Of a stretch of 52,342 bases of DNA, positions 6,898-15,036 are shown piece by piece (the stretch's first letter is position 1; each line of letters opens with the position of its first letter). The notes under the pieces were generated by a model. It saw only the letters and a program-made list of their open reading frames with translations, had not been told where the DNA came from and ran no database searches. Position numbers and translations under genes: made by a program. This DNA is from JAAZLA01 sp964560975 (GTDB taxonomy: Bacteria; Spirochaetota; Spirochaetia; Treponematales; Treponemataceae), in assembly GCA_964560975.1 (NCBI GenBank), contig CAZLNE010000002.1, positions 1 through 52,342 of the forward strand, written 5' to 3'.

Positions 6898-8175
6898 TTA
6901 GCATATTTCGATTGAGCCTAAGGGTCTAATTTCCATGTCGTAGACACAACCCTTTCCAAGAGCATTTTCCATCAGTGTTGTGTAGGCGGGACAGAGGGTT
7001 TCTGGCAGGAATACGAGAATAACACCTGCAAAACCGCCCCCGTGAATACGGCATGAACCTGCCTTATGTACCGATAAAAAATGCTCTGTGAGTGCAAGAG
7101 CAATACTTATGGACTGTTCCTTAGAATTTGATGGTACATACACATTTTGAAGATACTTCCATGAGGAATTGCCCGATTCTTTTACAATGTCTAAAAAGAC
7201 TTTGAAATTATTCTGTTCGAGAGCTGCTGCTTCAGAGTCGACCCGGTCATTTTCATCAAAAAAATGCATAGCTCTCATTAAGGCTCTATCTGAACATTTT
7301 TTTCTAAGCGCGTTAATGTTATGGATTACATCTTCTTTGTTAATTTCTCGTAAGTATGATTTTCCGAAAAAAGAGGCAACTGACTTCATCTCTTGTGGAA
7401 TAGATGAATATTCAAGAGAAAGATCTGCATGACCCTTACCTGTATTTACAATGAGAAGTCTGTGTTTTTGGGAAGCAAAATCGAATAGAATTTTCTTTAA
7501 TAGAGGTTTTTCAGGATTTTGAAAATCAATATAGACAAGTCCGCCGGCCGCGCACGCCATCTGGTCAAGCAATCCCGAATCTTTATCCCAGTACTTATTC
7601 TCTGCAAATTGACCGGCCTTCGCCATGTTTTCGATACTAATACCGTTCCTGTTAAACAAACTGTTGAGAATGCGGCAAATTATCATCTCAAATGATGCAG
7701 AAGAACTTACACCAGAAGCTGCTATGACTGTTGTTGAAAAACAGGCATCAAAGCCTCCTATGGCGTAGCCTGCAAGTTTAAACGCTTGTAAAATACCCCG
7801 TATAAGGGCGATTGAGCCTTTTTCTTCTATAATTCTTTCTGTTTGGTCTAGTGATACTTCAAATTTCTCATTATAACTGATATCAGTAATACGTATGCTG
7901 GCAGTTTCATTTGCCCGTACTGCACCAATACAGTCTAGATTGATGCTTGCTGCCAATACTTTTCCATGATTATGGTCTGTGTGATTGCCGCCTATTTCAC
8001 TTCGGCCGGGTGAACTAAAAAATCTGACTTTGTTATCATTATGACCGTAAGCATTAAAAAAAGCTTTTTCTAACATCTTATATCTGTGTATTGCCGCATC
8101 CATGTTTCCGTAGAGTGATGTAAACATGGTTTGAACAGATGTTTGCTTTAATAGATCTTCAATACAAGTCTGCAT
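6898..8175 (-). CDS. galK: Galactokinase
   Basis: GHMP kinase that phosphorylates galactose, the first step of the Leloir pathway. Motifs: FFSSPGRSEIGGNHTDHNHG near residue 53 (galactokinase signature with the sugar-binding His and Asp), the ATP loop ASGVSSSASFEM and the C-terminal RIHGGGFAGV. Length 425 residues, a little longer than the E. coli enzyme because of an N-terminal extension. GAGGAA precedes the ATG. It lies 12 nt downstream of sppA and ends three bases from the convergent SUMF1 gene. No galT or galE is in the window. Confidence 0.95.
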   Translation of the reverse strand: MQTCIEDLLKQTSVQTMFTSLYGNMDAAIHRYKMLEKAFFNAYGHNDNKVRFFSSPGRSEIGGNHTDHNHGKVLAASINLDCIGAVRANETASIRITDISYNEKFEVSLDQTERIIEEKGSIALIRGILQAFKLAGYAIGGFDACFSTTVIAASGVSSSASFEMIICRILNSLFNRNGISIENMAKAGQFAENKYWDKDSGLLDQMACAAGGLVYIDFQNPEKPLLKKILFDFASQKHRLLIVNTGKGHADLSLEYSSIPQEMKSVASFFGKSYLREINKEDVIHNINALRKKCSDRALMRAMHFFDENDRVDSEAAALEQNNFKVFLDIVKESGNSSWKYLQNVYVPSNSKEQSISIALALTEHFLSVHKAGSCRIHGGGFAGVILVFLPETLCPAYTTLMENALGKGCVYDMEIRPLGSIEIC

Positions 8176-8187
8176 AGATTCCTCGCT

Positions 8188-9204
8188 CTAGAATTTGAAA
8201 TAGAATGCAGGAAAGGATACCTGAGAATTCAAGTGTGAAAGCAGTACCGATGATTCTGAACGTGCGGCATCTATGAATGATGAAACATCGAGTAAGTTTT
8301 CTAAAAATGTTTTTTGCTTTTCATATGCAAAATACTCGACTGAAAGATTCTGTAAATCATGATTAGAGGAAATAATCGGAATTACTTCTTTCAAGTCATA
8401 AATACCGTCAATGAGATTCATGTTTAAAGCCTGCTTCGCAGTGTAGATACGCCCGTCCGCGAGAGATTTTACCTCATTTAAATCCATATTTCTTCGTTCA
8501 GCGACTATAGATACAAATTGTTCATAGCATTCGTTCGCGATGCTCTGCATAATCGCCCTCTGTTCTTCGCTCAAAGGCTCATTGATGTTAAGCATATTTT
8601 TATTGCTTCCGGCAGTGATGGTTGTAATTTTTACTCCAGCCTTTTCTAACAGTGCGGTAATATCAACAGATTGACCGGAAATAACACCAATAGAACCTGT
8701 GAGAGAGTTTCTGTTTGCGAAAATAGTATCTGCTGCACAGGCTATGTAATATCCGCCGGAAGCTGCTAAGGAAGCGCAGTAAGCATAGAGGGGTTTTTGC
8801 TCTGCATAGGTCCTCAGTGCGAGGTAAGCTTCATCGGATTCGTAAACACTGCCGCCAGGGCTGTTAATTTCAAGTATGAGGGCCTTGTTTTGAGGATCAT
8901 TGATAAGCCGCTCAATAGTTTCTAATAACCATTGCTGATTATATTCGCTATTTTCTTTTTCAATAGTACCTTCAATCTTTAGAATACCTATATAGTCTCC
9001 ACGAAGTAAAGAAAAAACGCTTTTTTTTGTGGTAAGAGCAGAACGAGTTTCCATCTCTTTAAAAGCTGAAGTACACTGGCTTATGCCAATTATAATACCT
9101 GCCAACAAAAAGACTGTTAAAATGACAATGCCTTTTCTATATGATAATTTTTTTTCCTTTTTCTGAATAGGAGACACTTCTGTGGTGTTTTCTTCTAGTG
9201 ACAT
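8188..9204 (-). CDS. sppA: Signal peptide peptidase SppA, short (67K-half) type
   Basis: Membrane-bound S49 serine protease that degrades cleaved signal peptides. One N-terminal membrane anchor (about residues 25-43) precedes a periplasmic catalytic domain. The nucleophile is S149 in LAASGGYYIA and the general base is most likely K202 in SNKNML; their 53-residue spacing matches the Bacillus-type enzyme. INSPGGSVYESDEAY and TGSIGVI are also family hallmarks. AAGAGGG precedes the ATG. It is followed by galK after 12 nt, with the DUF975 gene 30 nt upstream. Confidence 0.93.
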   Translation of the reverse strand: MSLEENTTEVSPIQKKEKKLSYRKGIVILTVFLLAGIIIGISQCTSAFKEMETRSALTTKKSVFSLLRGDYIGILKIEGTIEKENSEYNQQWLLETIERLINDPQNKALILEINSPGGSVYESDEAYLALRTYAEQKPLYAYCASLAASGGYYIACAADTIFANRNSLTGSIGVISGQSVDITALLEKAGVKITTITAGSNKNMLNINEPLSEEQRAIMQSIANECYEQFVSIVAERRNMDLNEVKSLADGRIYTAKQALNMNLIDGIYDLKEVIPIISSNHDLQNLSVEYFAYEKQKTFLENLLDVSSFIDAARSESSVLLSHLNSQVSFPAFYFKF

Positions 9205-9234
9205 AGGAACCCTCTTAAGTAGTTAATTATTTTT

Positions 9235-9894
9235 TCAGCTGTTAAAATCTGTGCGGGTGACAGATCCTGATTCCAAGGCTGTTTCTTTCAAGTATAAATA
9301 TAAAAAGGTGAAAGATGTATTAAAGTAGGGCACCAGCCATAATCCAAAAAGACTGCCTGTGAGAAGGTAAATAATAAACCAGCCTGTAAACGAAAGATAA
9401 AACGTTAAAATATCTAAAAGGTAGCCCTTTGTTAAGAGCATGCTCAGTCTAACAGCCTTCGTTATACTAATTGACGGGTTTTCTGCAATAATGCAGCTTG
9501 TCATTGAATAAGAAATTCCCTTAATAATTCCAGGTACTATAAGAAGAAGAGACCATAACAATGTTTTAATAAATACATACAAAAATGATAACAAGCCTTT
9601 AAGCCAAAGGTTTAAACCTTCCAAAAAAGTATTAAATCCTGCGTCATCCTTTGATTTTACAAATTTCAAGTAAAAAAAATGAGTTGCTATAGCAAGAATT
9701 GGTGATATACAAAACCAAAGAAAGCCTGCAATAGAAGGCGAGGAGAGTTCAAAATTAAAAAGTGTAGAAATAAGGCTTTTTGCGTTAAAACACAGGTAAA
9801 GGAATTGTGTAGTAATAAAGACATAGAGAGGGAATCTCCAGTGAGACCTCAAGTGATTTAGAGATTCTTTTTTTATAAGAACACGATTAAACAT
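9235..9894 (-). CDS. DUF975-type integral membrane protein
   Basis: A 219-residue protein with about five or six hydrophobic segments. The central LLLIVPGIIKGISYSMTSCIIAENPSI followed by AVRLSMLLTKGY and a last half ending FGLWLVPY is characteristic of the DUF975 family, whose function is not known. GAGG precedes the ATG. It lies between the MBL hydrolase (11 nt upstream) and sppA and probably shares their transcript. Confidence 0.75.
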   Translation of the reverse strand: MFNRVLIKKESLNHLRSHWRFPLYVFITTQFLYLCFNAKSLISTLFNFELSSPSIAGFLWFCISPILAIATHFFYLKFVKSKDDAGFNTFLEGLNLWLKGLLSFLYVFIKTLLWSLLLIVPGIIKGISYSMTSCIIAENPSISITKAVRLSMLLTKGYLLDILTFYLSFTGWFIIYLLTGSLFGLWLVPYFNTSFTFLYLYLKETALESGSVTRTDFNS

Positions 9895-9905
9895 TGCAAC
9901 CTCAA

Positions 9906-10751
9906 CTATTTGTCGAAATGATAAAAATGTCCCTGCTTTGCGAAACCTGCGAACCCGTCTGCCTCAGGGTTAAATGAGGCAAAATTATCGCCATAATGGC
10001 ATAGGTACATCTTAGCACGAACATCAAGCGGAAGTGTTTTTAATTCTTCATAATATGCATGAACTCCGCCGGGATAAAATTGGCAGTCATGGAAGATATA
10101 TTCAATAGTCGGATACTCACTGAGCATCCATTCTATAAGTTCTTTGTCAAAGCGGGTATCTGAAGGAAATAAAATTCGTTCATCGATGAGAACTCCGCAT
10201 GAGTAGAATGAATTTTTCCAGGAACCTGCAGAGTCCGGTATGTGTTTTGTTCTAAACATTTTAATATCAATAGAACCTGATGAAACGTGATACAAGGAGC
10301 GGGGCTTTTTCTTTATAAGTTCAGGTTTTACCTGTTCAAAATAATCATTAAATCCAAGGTATTCGCCGTCTGCAAATTCACCATAGGAATTACCTCCGCG
10401 CAATGATTGATCCCACAGTATTTTCTTATATTCGTCGGTAATGATCATTGTTGGCTTAGATTTGGTAACATAGCGGCCCATAAGCGCTACTTCTTCTAGT
10501 CCGCCTATGTGATCGGCATGAGAATGGGTTATAAGGAAATTTTTAACTTTTGTAACAGCTGATCCATAGTTCCATAATGCATACGGACAGAGCGTGCCGC
10601 AATCGATGAGTAAATGGTCTTTACCTTTACAAATTAATATATTTGTTTGAAAATGTTTCTTTGAAAAAGCACTTCCTACGCCAACGAAGAAAAATGATAA
10701 TCCATCGTTATCCTGGAAATCTAATGAACCTTCTAATTGTTGTATTTCCAT
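9906..10751 (-). CDS. MBL-fold metallohydrolase
   Basis: Cytoplasmic hydrolase of the metallo-beta-lactamase superfamily with an intact binuclear metal site: THSHADHIGG, the late FHDCQF and the C-terminal YLCHYGDN. Other residues such as LLIDCGT fit the same fold. The reaction is unknown; it resembles ribonuclease-Z-like MBL enzymes more than glyoxalase II. ATG 10751 is chosen because AGAGG lies just upstream; another in-frame ATG at 10766 is less well placed. Confidence 0.8.
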   Translation of the reverse strand: MEIQQLEGSLDFQDNDGLSFFFVGVGSAFSKKHFQTNILICKGKDHLLIDCGTLCPYALWNYGSAVTKVKNFLITHSHADHIGGLEEVALMGRYVTKSKPTMIITDEYKKILWDQSLRGGNSYGEFADGEYLGFNDYFEQVKPELIKKKPRSLYHVSSGSIDIKMFRTKHIPDSAGSWKNSFYSCGVLIDERILFPSDTRFDKELIEWMLSEYPTIEYIFHDCQFYPGGVHAYYEELKTLPLDVRAKMYLCHYGDNFASFNPEADGFAGFAKQGHFYHFDK

Positions 10752-10814
10752 ACTGCCTCTAAACATTTCTCAATAAATTTATTTAATTATATCACAGCTT
10801 ATTTCATTTATCAG

Positions 10815-11471
10815 TTAATTTGTGCTTTTTTTTAAAAAACTATGCAATCCGTATACGTCTTCAACACCGCTTACTAAAATTCCTCCCATACCTAACTTGA
10901 GCGGAAGGGCAATATCAATGTCGTAGCGGTCACCGATAGACAGACAGGATGATGAAGGCTCTCCTGTTTTTTCGGCTGCAAGTAAAAAGGGTTTTTCATG
11001 GGGTTTTGAGACTCCGCAGGTGTCGAGACCGATGATATGTTCAATGAGTGAGCTGACTCCGAGTGCTTCAAGTGTTTTACGGGCAGGCAGGACGGGATTG
11101 TTCGTTACACAGATAAGATTATATTCTTGCTTGAGATTTCTAAGCTCTGTATAAAGCTTTGTATCAGTGTGTAAAAATTGATCAGGTTCTAGAAGTTCAT
11201 TGCGCCATGTAATGCTTTGGCTGATAGGTACACCGAATGCTGTAAAGGTATTCCCAAGGCTTATTTTTTCGCCGCCGTGCTCAATAGCCCAGGTATGGCG
11301 GTAATTCTGTACTAGTTTTCTAGCTTCGTTATCTGATATTGAGCGGAGTTTGGCAAAGAATCGAATTTGAATATCAACCTGTTCATGAGCGTAGGCTGCA
11401 TTTGTATAGAGTGTTGAATCAATATCAAAAATAATGGTGCGGATGTTTTTTGGTATGGAATAAATGGTCAT
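10815..11471 (-). CDS. HAD-superfamily phosphatase
   Basis: Predicted small-molecule phosphatase. Motif I is FDIDST (nucleophile D16, acid/base D18), motif II is VTNNP, motif III is the Lys in SKPHEKPF and motif IV is SIGDRYDID. The cap between motifs I and II is helical, as in the sugar-phosphate phosphatase group (pyrimidine 5'-nucleotidase-like proteins look similar). It overlaps the FGGY kinase gene in an ATGA arrangement, so the two are coupled and probably act on related sugar phosphates. Confidence 0.82.
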   Translation of the reverse strand: MTIYSIPKNIRTIIFDIDSTLYTNAAYAHEQVDIQIRFFAKLRSISDNEARKLVQNYRHTWAIEHGGEKISLGNTFTAFGVPISQSITWRNELLEPDQFLHTDTKLYTELRNLKQEYNLICVTNNPVLPARKTLEALGVSSLIEHIIGLDTCGVSKPHEKPFLLAAEKTGEPSSSCLSIGDRYDIDIALPLKLGMGGILVSGVEDVYGLHSFLKKSTN

Positions 11472-12703
11472 AGGGAGTAAAAAGCTCCATCGGGGTAGAA
11501 TGTTTTTTTAATCGAAAAAAGAGAAGAGGCAGAACTTGTCAGGTCTGGATAGAAATTGAGTCCATAAAAGGCAACGGCTGCGTTCCCAATGAGTTCGGCA
11601 TCGGAACAAGAGGGAATATCAATAGCTGCATCCATGATATTTGCCTTAACCTGGAGCCAAAGGCTATTACGCGCTTGCCCTCCGGTGACTGTAACTCTGC
11701 GTTCAATTTTTTTATTATACGCTAGTAAAAGCGTACTCAGTGCTCTTTCGCATTCTTGTGCCAATTCAATCATCTGTTTGTAGCCTTTTTCCCGGCGGTT
11801 ATGTAATAGAAATGAAACGTAATCCTCGTAGGAGGAGGATGCAAATGCTGTTGTTTTTTTTACATTGCTGAACCGTATGCCGCTGTCTGGAATCATGATG
11901 CTTGCATTCATGAGCGGATATATGACAGAAGGCAAATTGCGTATGTTGTTTGAGAGGAGAGGGTTTTCGGTGCACAGATTAAATCCTTCACTTGATCCTG
12001 CTCTGTCGCAGATTGTCCCCGGTGTTAAGGTGTTTGTTCCAATAAGAGCAGACGTAAAGTCAGGTCCTGCACAAAAGACCGGAATAGAAGTAAGGTTGTC
12101 GTAAATTCCCATAGCCTCTGCAGCAGAAGGCAGCAGGGTTCCGCTTTTTTCACCAAGGAGAATATAGGGTGGAAATAAACTTTCGTTGAGATTATATTCT
12201 TGTAAATCTTCCTTTGTCCAATACGCACTCAGATAGCGCTTTTCGGGCAGAAGCGTTGTTTTATCTCCGCACAGCTGCCAAACGAGGTACTCAGGACCCG
12301 ATAAAAAACTTACCGGTTTTTCCATGTGTTTTGAAGAATCTAAATATGAAAGCATGCGGGGAAGAAATAAGGATCTTCCCTTGTAGGAATTAAAGTGATT
12401 AAAGCGGGGATCGTTCCATAGTACAATATCTGTGTGTGTTGAAGGATAAAGAGCTCCAAAGGTCGGACCATTACCCGAGATGCTGAATGCACAAAGATTG
12501 TCGAAAGGTACTTTTTGCCTTATTTCTTGAACAGACTGAGAGAGTGCTTTTAGCCACATATCTGCAGGATTGGTATAGTCGAATTTTTCCCTTACATAGG
12601 CTAAAACCGTTCCTGACTCATCAATGAGGGCTGTTTTGAGAGAGGATGTACCAATATCTGCACAAAGAACAGTTTTTTTCTGTTCTGCAGTCCTTGTGTT
12701 CAT
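11468..12703 (-). CDS. FGGY-family carbohydrate kinase
   Basis: ATP-dependent sugar kinase. The N-terminus carries ADIGTSSLKTALIDESG (phosphate-1 loop), and the second half has GTICDRAGSSEGFN and VTGGQARNSLWLQVKANIM, which match the adenosine and phosphate-2 regions. At 411 residues it is shorter than xylulokinases and glycerol kinases (about 500), so the substrate is uncertain. The start overlaps the prs stop as TAATG and the stop overlaps the HAD gene as ATGA, giving a tightly coupled trio. A second FGGY kinase (xylB) is at 44.4 kb. Confidence 0.82.
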   Translation of the reverse strand: MNTRTAEQKKTVLCADIGTSSLKTALIDESGTVLAYVREKFDYTNPADMWLKALSQSVQEIRQKVPFDNLCAFSISGNGPTFGALYPSTHTDIVLWNDPRFNHFNSYKGRSLFLPRMLSYLDSSKHMEKPVSFLSGPEYLVWQLCGDKTTLLPEKRYLSAYWTKEDLQEYNLNESLFPPYILLGEKSGTLLPSAAEAMGIYDNLTSIPVFCAGPDFTSALIGTNTLTPGTICDRAGSSEGFNLCTENPLLSNNIRNLPSVIYPLMNASIMIPDSGIRFSNVKKTTAFASSSYEDYVSFLLHNRREKGYKQMIELAQECERALSTLLLAYNKKIERRVTVTGGQARNSLWLQVKANIMDAAIDIPSCSDAELIGNAAVAFYGLNFYPDLTSSASSLFSIKKTFYPDGAFYSL

Positions 12704-13941
12704 TAGTCTTTCTTTACGAGTTTTTCAATGATTGAACGGTTGTCGAGCAGGTCGCTTAAAGATTGATTGTGGTGAACACGGGCAATGACATTTGCAAAAA
12801 GTCCCGACACATTAGTATTTATGTACCATTCGCAATCAAGAAGTTCTTTGTGGTATACCGCATTTGTGCCGATTACCCGGTAAAAAAGCCCCTTTTCATA
12901 GGCCTGATTAAACTGTGAAATTGCGTTTCCGGTAAAGAAGGGTAAGCTGATAGCGGCAATAACCTTAGTTGCACCCTGTTCTTTAAGAAATTCCATAGCT
13001 TTTAGGAGTGTGCCTCCGGTTCCAAGCATATCATCTGCAAGGAAGGCAACTTTTCCGCACACATCACCGAGAAGTTTTATTGCCTTTATGTTTGTCTCGC
13101 GTGCGTTTTGTGTCACAACTGAATAGTCTCTTTCTTTATAAAGCATAGCAAGCGGTTTTTTTAAGCCGGTTGCATAAAACTTATTGCGGTCTACGGCGCC
13201 AGTGTCGGGTGAAACAACGACAAGGTCGTCGCCGTCGGGAGAAAGATTAACAAGCTTGGATAATTCTCTAATAATCTGGTAGCTTGCATGAAGGTTTTCT
13301 ATATGTGCCTTTGAAAAGGTATTTTCTATTTCACGTGAATGGATGTCGAGGGTAATAATTCTTGACACACCCATATTTTCATAGATATGTCCCAATAAAC
13401 TTGCAGTTAAGCCTTCTCTTCCTTTCTTTTTGTGTTGACGGCTGTAGGGATACACTGGAAGAACGAGTGTTATATCTTCTGCACCAGCCTGACGAACTGC
13501 ATCGATGGTAACTAGAAGGGAAATGATGTGGTCATTTACCGAAAGCACCTGTTTGTTTTTACCGCCGTTAAGGCTTAATTCCTGGTGATTTTCAACGTCC
13601 TGGAAAATGTATACATCTTTACCGCGGATACAGTCTTTAATTTCTGTTTTAAACTCGCCATTCATAAAATAGGTGAATTCTGTGTCGACAAGAAATTCAG
13701 GAACCCTGTATTTATCTACATTACCGCGAACACAAAGGTCTGATGTTTGCAAATCATTGTAAAGGTTAATATCTTTTATAAGCGCATCTTTATCAATTCC
13801 GTAGCGTTTAGCTATAACATCTCGTTTTAAGTTAAAACGGTGTTTGTACATATGACGGAGGTGTACAATTACCTCTTGGGCAAAAGCCTCTCCGCCTGGA
13901 CAGGCGACAACAGCAAGATTCGTTGGCTCTGAATATGGCAT
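12703..13941 (-). CDS. prs: Ribose-phosphate pyrophosphokinase with N-terminal insertion
   Basis: Makes PRPP from ribose-5-phosphate and ATP. Recognised by LVLPVYPYSRQHKK, ITLDIHS, VVVSPDTGAVDRNKFYATGL and the PRPP loop LADDMLGTGGTL. It is 412 residues against about 315 for the usual enzyme. The first subdomain, normally about 35 residues from the start to the DGE motif, is enlarged by roughly 50 residues between GGEAFAQE and FMNGEFKTEI. The PRPP loop is also divergent (GTGGT in place of DTAGT). It heads the prs-FGGY-HAD group. AAGGA is very close to the ATG, with GGGG further upstream. Confidence 0.9.
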   Translation of the reverse strand: MPYSEPTNLAVVACPGGEAFAQEVIVHLRHMYKHRFNLKRDVIAKRYGIDKDALIKDINLYNDLQTSDLCVRGNVDKYRVPEFLVDTEFTYFMNGEFKTEIKDCIRGKDVYIFQDVENHQELSLNGGKNKQVLSVNDHIISLLVTIDAVRQAGAEDITLVLPVYPYSRQHKKKGREGLTASLLGHIYENMGVSRIITLDIHSREIENTFSKAHIENLHASYQIIRELSKLVNLSPDGDDLVVVSPDTGAVDRNKFYATGLKKPLAMLYKERDYSVVTQNARETNIKAIKLLGDVCGKVAFLADDMLGTGGTLLKAMEFLKEQGATKVIAAISLPFFTGNAISQFNQAYEKGLFYRVIGTNAVYHKELLDCEWYINTNVSGLFANVIARVHHNQSLSDLLDNRSIIEKLVKKD

Positions 13942-14072
13942 TCCTTAACCCCTGCGCGTTATTGAACTATGTATGTTGTACCATTTTAAAAGCTTGCGGT
14001 CAAGGGGACTGTAATTTGGACTCATGGAACGGTTTACCATTGTAAAAAATACTATGCTTTAGTTTTTTACTG

Positions 14073-14081
14073 TGATATACT
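14073..14081 (+). promoter_or_regulatory. Extended -10, predicted leaderless start
   Basis: TGA-TATACT, with TATACT at 14076-14081, ends 7 nt before the GTG at 14089. No Shine-Dalgarno is present and no good -35 was seen, so transcription probably begins at the start codon. Confidence 0.5.
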
Positions 14082-14088
14082 TTTTTTT

Positions 14089-15036
14089 GTGAAAGAAAAA
14101 ACAAAAAAAACATGGCTCGTTATTACTAATATTCTTGTAAGTTTTGCAGTTCTTGCTGTAATAATTACGTTGTGTGCCATATATCAGAGGCTTAGTTCTT
14201 CAAACGATGCCTTTCAAACCTATGTCAAAAGTGTACGTGATTACAATTCGAGCCCGGTTCTCGTATTCAAACAGACAGCTTTTTACAAATACTTAATTCG
14301 CGGTGTTAAAGATCCGTCTTCCCTGCACTCAGATGCTCTTCAGATTTATTTAGTAAGGGGAGAAGCTGATTTTGGCTTTGATTTATCGCAGATTTCAATT
14401 AATGAGGCAAAAACGAATTATCTAACCAGATCTATAACAGTAGATTTTAAATCTTCTTCTTTTTTTCCTGTATTTGCTGATATAACCATCCGTGAAGATG
14501 ATATAACTGAAGTTGAAACAATTATCCCGCAACCATACACGGAAGATGAAGCTAAGGAAAAAGCTCTCACTGCGGGCATTGTAGGAGGCGGCCTTGGTGC
14601 CCTCTTGGGAGGAAGTGCTTTTTCAATGGTTAGTCTTGAGCCTATAACAAAAATAACCGGTGCTGCTGCAGGTTCTGTGATTGGAGCGGCGGCAGGCGGC
14701 ATAACTTCCTATCTTTTAACGAAAAATTTCTTGATAAATTATAAGGATGGAGATAAAACAGCAACAGAACGGGAAAATTTACTAAACTCTGCAAAACCCC
14801 TTATTGCACTTGAACTATTAGGAAACAGTGATGATGTACAAGATGAACTTTCTCTTCGAGAATGGGAAAGACGTCTAATAAACGATTTTGAAGACGAAAT
14901 AAAGGAAGCCGTAATATCCTTTTTTAAACAATTCGGCTGGAAACATATAACGGTGAATTTCACGTATCCTCCAATATTTCCAGGAAAGGAAGGTTATACT
15001 TCCGGGAATACTGTGGTGAACCAGGAGGCCGAGTGA
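14089..15036 (+). CDS. Membrane-anchored protein, DUF4230-like
   Basis: Unknown function. One N-terminal membrane helix (about residues 9-29), then an extracytoplasmic domain. The pattern of an early F/Y-rich strand, RGEADFGFDLSQISI and a strand pair around residues 115-150 resembles DUF4230 proteins and is repeated in the next gene. Residues 163-205 are rich in Gly and Ala (GGGLGALLGGS, then GAAAGSVIGAAAGG), a glycine-zipper pattern that could insert in a membrane or help oligomerise. The C-terminal part is charged and helical. Predicted leaderless GTG start. Translationally coupled to the following gene (TGATG). Confidence 0.6.
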   Translation: MKEKTKKTWLVITNILVSFAVLAVIITLCAIYQRLSSSNDAFQTYVKSVRDYNSSPVLVFKQTAFYKYLIRGVKDPSSLHSDALQIYLVRGEADFGFDLSQISINEAKTNYLTRSITVDFKSSSFFPVFADITIREDDITEVETIIPQPYTEDEAKEKALTAGIVGGGLGALLGGSAFSMVSLEPITKITGAAAGSVIGAAAGGITSYLLTKNFLINYKDGDKTATERENLLNSAKPLIALELLGNSDDVQDELSLREWERRLINDFEDEIKEAVISFFKQFGWKHITVNFTYPPIFPGKEGYTSGNTVVNQEAE

